Of a stretch of 64,000 bases of DNA, positions 18,654 through 26,476 are shown piece by piece (the first letter of the stretch is position 1; each line of letters opens with the position of its first letter). The notes beneath the pieces are model-generated. The model saw nothing but the letters and a program-made list of their open reading frames with translations. It was not told where the DNA came from and did no database searches. Position numbers and translations under genes: made by a program. Origin of the DNA: Haploplasma axanthum (GTDB lineage Bacteria; Bacillota_I; Bacilli_A; Acholeplasmatales; Acholeplasmataceae); contig NZ_LR215048.1 of NCBI RefSeq assembly GCF_900660745.1, positions 1,116,001 through 1,180,000 of the forward strand. Direction: 5' to 3'.

Positions 18654-21170
18654 ATGATAAATAATAAAAAAATTAGATTAAATAAAAATAATGGTTATTA
18701 TTTACCGCTGTTTAATATGAATGGTACTGTAAGTTCAATTACACCTTTTTTTGCAGGTGATTTAAAGAAGAGTTATTATAACTATGCTTTAGAACCAATA
18801 AGTGAATTAGGGATGTATAATTTAACAAGACAAAGAAATATTATTTTTTTTGTAAATAGTAAGCGCTTCGATTTGAATGGTCAATTAGAACATCAGCAAG
18901 ATGATGAAGTATTTTATGAAGTAAATCAGTTAAGTCAGATTGTAACTAGAAGTAATTCATTATTTGAAATAAAAACAAAATCATTTATTCCGGTAAATGA
19001 TGATGTTGAAGTGCATCATATAAAATATAAAAATAAAACTAATGAAACACAAAAACTAAAAGCTATAACTTCAATACCATTATATGGGAGAAGTCCGGAG
19101 AATATCCATGATCACAGACATGTTACATCATTACTAAATGTTTGTGAAATAGTTGAAAATGGAATTATTAATAAACCAACATTATCATTTGATGAAAGAG
19201 GACATAAGTCCAATAACAATTATTATAGTGTTTTTTGTTTTTCAGATTCAATGAAAGTAAAGAATTATATTCCAGTTTTAGATGATTATATAAATGGGGG
19301 AAGTTTTTTATTGCCAAGAGGATTAGATAATGATAAATATCATGTCAAAGATATTGTAAAAGGCTATGAGATTATTGGAGCAATCGCTTTTGAAGAAGTC
19401 GAAGTTAAAGCAAATGAAGAAATTGTTTTAGTGTTAACTATTGGTATAAGTGAAAACTTAGATCAAATTGAAAAAATAAAAAAATATCAAGATATTGCTT
19501 ATCTTGAAGAAAAATATAATGAAACTATCAAATTTTTCGATAAGTTAAACAGTTATATAACTTTTGAGTTTGATAATGAAGAAAGAATCGAACAAGTTAA
19601 ATGGATAACCCTACAACCAATACTTAGAAGATTTTTAGGTAATTCATATTTACCACATCATGACTATGGACATGGTGGAAGAGGTTGGAGAGATTTGTGG
19701 CAAGATTTACTTGCTTTAATATATTCAGGTGATAAAACTGTTAAAGAATCAATTATTTCAAATTTCGCTGGTGTTAGAATTGATGGTTCAAATGCCACAA
19801 TTATTGGTGATAAACTAGGTGAGTTTAAAGCTGATAGAAATCAAATTGTTAGAGTTTGGTCTGATCATGGAGCATGGCCACTTCTAACAACTAAGATGTA
19901 TATTGATGAAACAGGCGATACAGAAATTTTATTTATTAAACAAAAATATTTTGATGATAAATTTACACATTATACTAAAAAAACTAAGGAAACTATTTCA
20001 GATAATAATGTAATGACTTATATGAATAAAGTTTATTATGGGACAATATTTGAACATATTCTTTTAGAAAACTTAATAGGTTATTTAAACATTGGTAAAC
20101 ATGGATTTACACGTCTTGAAGATGCTGATTGGAATGATGGACTTGATATGGCTAATAAAGAAGGAGAAACAGTTCCTTTTACAATGTTCTATTTAAATAA
20201 TCTTAGAGTAATTGTTGACATATTAAAAAACATAAAAGTGGATAAACTTGAATTGTTTGAAGGCTTAATAGAATTATTAGATGGAAAAATTAAACTTGAT
20301 GAATATTTTAATTTAGTTTCTAACTATGAAAAAATAGATAAAGTAGAGATTAAAAAAGAAGTTATAATTAAACGATTAAATGAACTTATAAAAATAAAAG
20401 AATCATTTATAAGTAAACATGCAACCGTAAATAATAATTTTTATCAAAGTTATGTAAATAATGATGGTAAGTTCCTTGATGATGAAAAGAGTATGTCATT
20501 AACAGCTCAAACAATGGGATTAATTAATAATATTCCAAGTAAAGATTTTGCTTTAGAAGTTGCATTAAATACTAAAAAACTATTGTTTGATAAGAAAATC
20601 GGTGGATATAGATTAAATACCGATTATAAAGAAGTAATGTTAAATATGGGAAGAGCATACGGATTTGCTTATGGACATAAAGAAAATGGAGCAGTGTTCT
20701 CACATATGGCTACAATGTATGCATATGGTTTATATAATTATTCGTTAGTTGATTATGGACATGAAGCTATAGCAACCTTATTAAATAGAGCACTAGATAA
20801 AGATAGTGGTGTATTAGTAGGTGTTCCAGAGTATTTCAATGACCGTGGTGTTGGGAAATATATGTATTTAACTGGAACAGCTAGTTGGATAATAAAATTA
20901 TTACGCGAACAAATGTTTGGTATTAAACTTAACTATGGTATTTTATCCTTTGATCCGAAATTAGAAGCTAATAATTTTATCAATGGTAGAGCAAGTCTAG
21001 AAACATATATATTTAATAAAAAATGCAAGATAATTTATTTGAATGAAAAGAATTTATCATATGGAAAATATAAAATAAAACAAATTAAAGTAAATGGACA
21101 AGAAACTATAGAACGTGCCTTCAATAGTATTAGTGGAACTGTTGAGGTGATTTTAGATGAAATTAATTGA
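18654..21170 (+). CDS. GH94 phosphorylase, probable laminaribiose phosphorylase
   Basis: An 838-aa cytoplasmic glycoside phosphorylase that would split a beta-glucosyl disaccharide or short oligosaccharide with phosphate to alpha-glucose-1-phosphate. GH94 marks are HGGRGWRDLWQD and the catalytic-acid segment D490-A-D-W-N-D495. GH94 also contains cellobiose and other phosphorylases; beta-1,3 specificity is inferred from the GH16 genes beside it and from the known GH94 laminaribiose phosphorylase of Acholeplasma laidlawii. ATG 18654 is chosen because GAGGG lies five bases upstream; ATG 18642 has no such site. It is the first gene after the operator and overlaps the cupin gene. Confidence 0.85.
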   Translation: MINNKKIRLNKNNGYYLPLFNMNGTVSSITPFFAGDLKKSYYNYALEPISELGMYNLTRQRNIIFFVNSKRFDLNGQLEHQQDDEVFYEVNQLSQIVTRSNSLFEIKTKSFIPVNDDVEVHHIKYKNKTNETQKLKAITSIPLYGRSPENIHDHRHVTSLLNVCEIVENGIINKPTLSFDERGHKSNNNYYSVFCFSDSMKVKNYIPVLDDYINGGSFLLPRGLDNDKYHVKDIVKGYEIIGAIAFEEVEVKANEEIVLVLTIGISENLDQIEKIKKYQDIAYLEEKYNETIKFFDKLNSYITFEFDNEERIEQVKWITLQPILRRFLGNSYLPHHDYGHGGRGWRDLWQDLLALIYSGDKTVKESIISNFAGVRIDGSNATIIGDKLGEFKADRNQIVRVWSDHGAWPLLTTKMYIDETGDTEILFIKQKYFDDKFTHYTKKTKETISDNNVMTYMNKVYYGTIFEHILLENLIGYLNIGKHGFTRLEDADWNDGLDMANKEGETVPFTMFYLNNLRVIVDILKNIKVDKLELFEGLIELLDGKIKLDEYFNLVSNYEKIDKVEIKKEVIIKRLNELIKIKESFISKHATVNNNFYQSYVNNDGKFLDDEKSMSLTAQTMGLINNIPSKDFALEVALNTKKLLFDKKIGGYRLNTDYKEVMLNMGRAYGFAYGHKENGAVFSHMATMYAYGLYNYSLVDYGHEAIATLLNRALDKDSGVLVGVPEYFNDRGVGKYMYLTGTASWIIKLLREQMFGIKLNYGILSFDPKLEANNFINGRASLETYIFNKKCKIIYLNEKNLSYGKYKIKQIKVNGQETIERAFNSISGTVEVILDEIN

Positions 21171-21567
21171 AACTTATGAATATAATAACGAAGGATATTT
21201 AAAACTCTTTTCTTATAAAGAGTGGCGTATAGCAATGTTAAATTATATAGATGAATTAGATATTAATAATATTAATCATGTTGAAGCGCATCAAGAAACT
21301 GATGAAGTATTTGTTTTACTTGAAGGAAAATGTCAAATGATTTTATATTGTAGTGAAAGATCTGAATTTGAAATTGTTAATTTAGAAAAAAATAAGATTT
21401 ATAATATTCCAAGTGGAGTTTATCATAATCATACTTTATCAAATGATGCTAAAGTTTTAATTGTTGAACAAGAAAATACTGATTCATTAAATTCAATTAG
21501 AAAGTATTTTACAACTGAAGAAAAACAAAAATTGTATGAAATCTGGAGAATAAAAAATGAAGTATAA
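21157..21567 (+). CDS. Small cupin protein
   Basis: A 136-aa single cupin barrel. Motif 1 is HVEAHQETDEVFVLLEG and motif 2 IPSGVYHNHTL, with His and Glu residues placed to bind a metal. It has no signal peptide. Its ATG lies inside the end of the phosphorylase gene after GAGGTG, and its own end overlaps the GH16 gene by 11 bases, so it is a firm member of the glucan operon. It may bind or isomerise a sugar or act as a sensor; no substrate can be named. Confidence 0.8.
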   Translation: MKLIETYEYNNEGYLKLFSYKEWRIAMLNYIDELDINNINHVEAHQETDEVFVLLEGKCQMILYCSERSEFEIVNLEKNKIYNIPSGVYHNHTLSNDAKVLIVEQENTDSLNSIRKYFTTEEKQKLYEIWRIKNEV

Positions 21568-22279
21568 ACTAAAATGGAAAGATGATTTTAAAAAAGATGG
21601 TAAACCAAACAATGAAATTTGGACTTATGAAACTGGTGGCCATGGTTTTGGTAATAATGAAAAGCAATTCTATACTGACAATTTAAAAAATGCATATGTT
21701 GAAAATGGAATATTAAACATTGTTGCGTATAAAGAAAATTACGAAAACAACGAATATACATCAGCAAAATTGACCACATATGGTAAAAAACATATTAAAT
21801 ATGGTAAAATAATTGTAAAAGCTAAACTACCTAAGGGGAATGGAACATGGCCTGCAATTTGGATGTTACCAGTTAGTATTCAAAATGGTAATCCATGGCC
21901 TTATTGTGGGGAAATTGATATTATGGAGCATGTTGGTAAAAATCAGGACTATGTTCACTTTAGTTTGCATTCAAAGAAATATAATCATCAAGTTGGTAAT
22001 CAGCCAACTCACGTAATTAAACAAGAAGGTGTAACAGATACTTTCAATGATTATGAAGTTAGGTGGGATTCTGAAAGTATTTCATTTTATGTAAATAATG
22101 AACATCATGTAACTTTTAAAAAGAATAGTGATGATAGTGTTGAAGGATGGCCTTTTGACGAAGAATTTTATTTAATTTTAAACTTAGCTATTGGTGGATG
22201 GTGGGGTGGAGAAATTGATGATTCAATTTTACCTGCAAAACTTCAAATTCAATCAGTAGAAGTATACGAAAAGGATTGA
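21557..22279 (+). CDS. Intracellular GH16 beta-1,3-glucanase (laminarinase type)
   Basis: A 240-aa GH16 catalytic domain with no signal peptide or lipobox, so it should act in the cytoplasm. The catalytic motif is G-E119-I-D121-I-M-E124, with E119 the nucleophile and E124 the acid/base in the laminarinase form (EIDIME). KYGKIIVKAKLPKGNGTWPAIWMLP and NLAIGGWWGG are typical of this family. It probably shortens imported oligoglucans so that the phosphorylases can work on them. It is flanked by the cupin and the LacI-type gene with overlapping ends. Confidence 0.92.
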   Translation: MKYKLKWKDDFKKDGKPNNEIWTYETGGHGFGNNEKQFYTDNLKNAYVENGILNIVAYKENYENNEYTSAKLTTYGKKHIKYGKIIVKAKLPKGNGTWPAIWMLPVSIQNGNPWPYCGEIDIMEHVGKNQDYVHFSLHSKKYNHQVGNQPTHVIKQEGVTDTFNDYEVRWDSESISFYVNNEHHVTFKKNSDDSVEGWPFDEEFYLILNLAIGGWWGGEIDDSILPAKLQIQSVEVYEKD

Positions 22280-22284
22280 TATAT

Positions 22285-23301
22285 GTGGATAAGCGAATAA
22301 CGATTTATACAATTGCAGAAGACTTAGGGCTAGCACCTGGAACAATTTCAAAAATTATTAACAATAAAGGTAATGTGAGTACTGAAACAAGAGAAGCAGT
22401 CTTAGATTACATTAAAAGAATTGGATATGTTCCATCATCGAGCGCAAGAATGTTGAAATCAAAAAGAACATACACAATTGGTGTAATTTTTAGTGAGGAT
22501 ATGAAAATCGGTTTGGAACAAGCTTTCTTTTCGAGTATTCTTCAAAACTTTAAAAATTATGCAGAAAATAAAGGTTATGAGCTTAGCTTCATTGTTAGAA
22601 AACTTGGTAAGAATAAGATGTCTTACTATGAATGGTGTTTAAATAAACGTGTTGATGGTGTTTATATAGTGGTTGGTGATTATCAAGATAAAGAACTATT
22701 AGAACTTGTGAATAGTAAAATACCATGTGTATCAACTGATATGATTGTTGATAATCTTCATACAGTTATTAGTGATAATGCACAAGGAATTAAATTAGCA
22801 CTTGAATACATAAAAAATGAATTAAAACTAAAAAAAGTGGCAATGATTTCTGGACCAACTAGATCTAAGGCGTTTAAAGAAAGAATTGATTATTTTAATA
22901 ACAATTATAAAAAATATGAACTTGAAAAAACAGATTTAATCATTGCTGATGGTTTTGGATTTACAACAGGCTATAACTCAGCAATTGAATTATTAGATAA
23001 AAATAATAATCCAGAAGTTATTATTGCATCAAGTGATGATATTGCATTAGGAATTTTAAAGGCAATCTTTGATAGAGGATTTAATGTTCCAGATGATATC
23101 CAAGTTATTGGTTTTGATGATATTGCATTTGCAAAACATTTCACACCACCATTAACAACGATCAGACAAGATCGAAAAAAACTTGGAGAACGTGCTGCAA
23201 AAGACTTAATTAGTCATATTGAAAATGATATTTTTCATTCAAAAGAGATAGTTACGATTCCAGTTGAATTAATAGAACGAAAAACAACGAAAAAAAAGTA
23301 A
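22285..23301 (+). CDS. LacI-family transcriptional regulator
   Basis: A 338-aa repressor. The N-terminal helix-turn-helix is ITIYTIAEDLGLAPGTISKI, followed by the hinge helix with SARMLKSKRTYTIGVIF, then a periplasmic-binding-protein-like sugar domain. GTG 22285 is chosen over TTG 22276 because AAGG (22271-22274) is ten bases before it. It very likely binds the three AGGAAACCGATTTCCT-type sites of this locus; the inducer would be a beta-1,3-gluco-oligosaccharide or a breakdown product. That match is inference from position. It is the last gene of the first glucan operon. Confidence 0.92.
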   Translation: MDKRITIYTIAEDLGLAPGTISKIINNKGNVSTETREAVLDYIKRIGYVPSSSARMLKSKRTYTIGVIFSEDMKIGLEQAFFSSILQNFKNYAENKGYELSFIVRKLGKNKMSYYEWCLNKRVDGVYIVVGDYQDKELLELVNSKIPCVSTDMIVDNLHTVISDNAQGIKLALEYIKNELKLKKVAMISGPTRSKAFKERIDYFNNNYKKYELEKTDLIIADGFGFTTGYNSAIELLDKNNNPEVIIASSDDIALGILKAIFDRGFNVPDDIQVIGFDDIAFAKHFTPPLTTIRQDRKKLGERAAKDLISHIENDIFHSKEIVTIPVELIERKTTKKK

Positions 23302-23320
23302 ACATTTTATCACTTTGATA

Positions 23321-23335
23321 TTGTAAACGATTTCA
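23321..23335. promoter_or_regulatory. cre-like catabolite control site
   Basis: TTGTAAACGATTTCA fits the Bacillus cre consensus WTGNAANCGNWNNCW at every defined position. It covers the -35 element, which is a repressing position. Binding by a CcpA-like protein is inference; the local LacI-type protein is the other candidate. Confidence 0.55.
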
Positions 23336-23349
23336 TTATGTGATATTAT
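23321..23349 (+). promoter_or_regulatory. Promoter of the second glucan operon
   Basis: TTGTAA (23321-23326), a 17-base spacer and TATTAT (23344-23349). It drives the phosphorylase-transporter operon that starts at 23438. Confidence 0.72.
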
Positions 23350-23362
23350 ATACACATCAAGA

Positions 23363-23378
23363 AGGAAACCGATTTCTT
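23363..23378. promoter_or_regulatory. LacI-family operator, copy 2
   Basis: AGGAAACCGATTTCTT differs from copy 1 at one base. It begins about 14 bases after the -10 box. Confidence 0.75.
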
Positions 23379-23407
23379 ATTTTAATTTCCTTCTGAAAAA
23401 AATATTA

Positions 23408-23423
23408 AGGAAACCGATTTCCT
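23408..23423. promoter_or_regulatory. LacI-family operator, copy 3
   Basis: AGGAAACCGATTTCCT is identical to copy 1. It lies 45 bases after copy 2 and just before the ribosome-binding site of the next gene. Confidence 0.78.
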
Positions 23424-23437
23424 GAGGAGAGATTGAA

Positions 23438-26400
23438 TTGAATAAAGAATTATACATATTAAAAGACTATCAAAAAAAGAAACCGTTTTCAAATTTCTTG
23501 AGTGGAATAGCAGGGAAAATGGGAGTACCTATATGGAGCTTTTATATAAATAGAGGACAAGCAATTGCATCGTTTGGAACTAGAGATAAGAATGGAGCAA
23601 TTATGGAATTCTTCCCAGCTAATGGGGCTTACTTATATTCTAAAAAAATTGGTTTTAGAACAATAGTAAAAATAGATAACAAAATATATGAATTTTTTAA
23701 TGAAGCAAATGAAAACCAAATAATGACAATTGAAAAAGATAAGTTGACAATTGAAGAAGTAAATGAAAAACTAGCGATTAAACTGAAAGTTATCTATCAT
23801 ACATTACCAAATGAAAAGAATGGTGGACTAGTAAGAAAAATTGAATTAACAAATTTAGGTAGAGAAAGATCAATTGTTTTAGTAGATGGTTTAGCACAAA
23901 TATTACCAGCAGGAATTGATTATGGTGGATATAAATCAGTATCAAACTTATTACAAAGTTGGATGGAAGTTCTAGAATATAATAAGTCACTATTCTTTAA
24001 ACTTCGTGCTTCAACAGATGATTCAAGTGAGATAAGTTTAGTAGAAGATGGTAACTATTATTACACTGCAAGAGAAAATGGAAATGTAAATTATATTTTC
24101 GATTCTAAAGTTATCTTTGCAGAAGATACTACACTAACAACTCCATTTAACTTGATTGAAAAAGATAGTTTGTTAGATGAAAAACAAGTTGGTGTAAATC
24201 AAGTTCCATCAGCATTTACTTATATTGAAGAAAAAAGATTTAAAGATGTAAAACTAATTTCTTTAATTGGATATACAAATGATTTGAATTTCTTAGATGA
24301 TATTGCAAGTAAGTATAGTTATGAATATTTAAATGCTAAGGAAATTGAAAATAAAGAAATACATAATGAATTAGTAAGTTCAATAACAACCGAAACAGCA
24401 TATCCTTTATATGATGAATATATGAATCAAAACTATCTTGATAATGTATTAAGAGGTGGAGTTCCATTAATTTTTAAAACTAAAAATGGTGTAACTGGAT
24501 ATCATATTTATTCTAGAAAACATGGAGATTTAGAAAGAGACTATAATTTCTTTTCAATTGAACCAAAGTATTTCTCACAAGGTAACGGAAACTTTAGAGA
24601 TGTACTTCAAAATAGAAGAAATGACTTAATCTTTAATCCAGCACTTAGAGATTCTAATCTTTATCAATTTGCCTCACTTATTCAAGCAGATGGATATAAT
24701 CCATTAAGTATTGAAGGTTTAAAATTTAAGTATGAAGGCAATGTTAGTTATGGAAATAATGTTGATAAAATCTTAGAAAAAGAATTTACTCCTGGTGATT
24801 TATCAATGGTTTTAGAAGAAAATGGATATTCTGTTGAAGATAAATTAATTGAAATAATTAGTGAGTCAAATTCAGTTATAAAAGCGACATTTGGTGAAGG
24901 TTATTGGGAAGATCATTTTACTTATTTAGATGATGTTATTGCTTCTGTCGAAGAAATATATCCGGATCAATTTGAAAATATCTTATATGATGAAATAAAA
25001 TATGGTTTTTATAATTCTCCAGTATATGTTAAACCAAGAAATGAAAAATATGTTTTAACAAAAGATGGAAAAGTTAGACAATATGATGCAATAAATCACT
25101 TTGATAGAACAACAGATTGGTTATTAGATGAAAAAGGAAATGAAATAAAAGTAAACTTAATTTCTAAATTAGTTACATTAATCCTTAATAAATATGCACA
25201 TTTAGATCCCTTTAATATCGGATTATCATATGAAGCTAATAAACCAGGATGGAATGATGCAATGAATGGTTTACCTGGATTGTTTGGTTCGGGTGTATCT
25301 GAAACTGTTGAATTATTGAAACTTGTTAAACGTACTAAAAGATATATAGAAGAGTATAAAAATAAAGATGTTTTATTACTTGATACAACTTATAAATTCT
25401 TTGAAAAATTAGAAAAAATAGAGTTTAAAGATGATTTATCATTCTGGAATGAAAGAATGAATGAATTAGAAAACTATCGAAAAAATCTTTTAAATAGTAA
25501 GAATAAATTGATTGAAGTAACGACATCAAAATTTGAAAATATTATAGCAAAAATTGAAAGCGTTTTAAAAAATGCTATTACGAAGGCAAAATCATTAAAT
25601 AAGATAATTCCTACATATTTAACGTATAGTGCATCAAAATATGAAGTGATTAAAGGTAAAACTAATACTAAAGGTGAATCATTTGTAGAAATTAAAGAAT
25701 TTAAACTAGAGATTATTCCTACATTCCTTGAAGGACCAACCAGATACTTAAAAGTAGTAAGCGATCATAAAGAAGCATTAAATGTATATGAAACTATTAA
25801 AGCAAGTGAATTATATGATAGTAAATTTAGCTTTTATAAAACTGGAACAGATTTAACAAATCAAAGTCCAGAAATCGGGAGAATTCATGCGTTTACTAAA
25901 GGTTGGTTAGAACGTGAATCAAACTTCTTACATATGACATATAAATATATGTTATCAATATTAAATGCAGGATTATACGATGAGTTCTATAAAGAGATTA
26001 AAACAAATTATACATGTTTTATGGATCCAAATCTTTATGGAAGATCACCATTCGAAAATTCATCGTTTATTGCTCCAAGTAATAACCCTGATTATAGAAA
26101 ACAAGGACAAGGATTCTTTGCTAGACTCTCTGGTTCAACTGCTGAGATGTTATCAATGTGGAAACAAATGTTCTTTGGTAAAAAATTATTTAATCTTGAA
26201 AATGGTAATTTAGTATTTGAAATTAAACCTAAGTTACATAAAGAATTCTTTGTTAATAATAGTGTTAAAACTAGATTATTTAGTGATATAGAAGTTGAAA
26301 TAATTAACGAAGACAATATAAATACTTTTGATAATAATGCGAAAATTGCAAAAATTGTTTTAGATGATGAAAAAGTATTTGAAGGAAATAAGGTTTATGG

Positions 26401-26476
26401 TGAATGGGTTCAAATGATTAGACAAAAGTCTATCAATAAAATAAAAGTGTACATTATTAAGGAGGAGAAAAAATAA
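23438..26476 (+). CDS. Large beta-1,3-glucan phosphorylase, GH161-like (GH94 relative)
   Basis: A 1012-aa cytoplasmic enzyme of the GH94/GH149/GH161 clan that would phosphorolyse beta-1,3-gluco-oligosaccharides. The segment KPGWNDAMNGLPGLFGSG carries the catalytic-acid motif G604-W-N-D607, equal to DWND of GH94. Length and the N-terminal beta-sandwich (IWSFYINRGQAIASFGTRDKNGAI) fit GH161, the bacterial oligoglucan phosphorylases, better than GH94; that assignment is from memory of the family and needs a profile search. The start is TTG with GAGGAGA seven bases upstream. It is the first gene of the second operon, and its stop overlaps the next ATG. Confidence 0.75.
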   Translation: MNKELYILKDYQKKKPFSNFLSGIAGKMGVPIWSFYINRGQAIASFGTRDKNGAIMEFFPANGAYLYSKKIGFRTIVKIDNKIYEFFNEANENQIMTIEKDKLTIEEVNEKLAIKLKVIYHTLPNEKNGGLVRKIELTNLGRERSIVLVDGLAQILPAGIDYGGYKSVSNLLQSWMEVLEYNKSLFFKLRASTDDSSEISLVEDGNYYYTARENGNVNYIFDSKVIFAEDTTLTTPFNLIEKDSLLDEKQVGVNQVPSAFTYIEEKRFKDVKLISLIGYTNDLNFLDDIASKYSYEYLNAKEIENKEIHNELVSSITTETAYPLYDEYMNQNYLDNVLRGGVPLIFKTKNGVTGYHIYSRKHGDLERDYNFFSIEPKYFSQGNGNFRDVLQNRRNDLIFNPALRDSNLYQFASLIQADGYNPLSIEGLKFKYEGNVSYGNNVDKILEKEFTPGDLSMVLEENGYSVEDKLIEIISESNSVIKATFGEGYWEDHFTYLDDVIASVEEIYPDQFENILYDEIKYGFYNSPVYVKPRNEKYVLTKDGKVRQYDAINHFDRTTDWLLDEKGNEIKVNLISKLVTLILNKYAHLDPFNIGLSYEANKPGWNDAMNGLPGLFGSGVSETVELLKLVKRTKRYIEEYKNKDVLLLDTTYKFFEKLEKIEFKDDLSFWNERMNELENYRKNLLNSKNKLIEVTTSKFENIIAKIESVLKNAITKAKSLNKIIPTYLTYSASKYEVIKGKTNTKGESFVEIKEFKLEIIPTFLEGPTRYLKVVSDHKEALNVYETIKASELYDSKFSFYKTGTDLTNQSPEIGRIHAFTKGWLERESNFLHMTYKYMLSILNAGLYDEFYKEIKTNYTCFMDPNLYGRSPFENSSFIAPSNNPDYRKQGQGFFARLSGSTAEMLSMWKQMFFGKKLFNLENGNLVFEIKPKLHKEFFVNNSVKTRLFSDIEVEIINEDNINTFDNNAKIAKIVLDDEKVFEGNKVYGEWVQMIRQKSINKIKVYIIKEEKK

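Noticed and set aside
23790-23990. Small antisense frames inside the glucan genes (also at 26092, 29615, 30571, 35119, 37324)
   Set aside because: They are short, low-complexity translations opposite conserved coding regions, without ribosome-binding sites.
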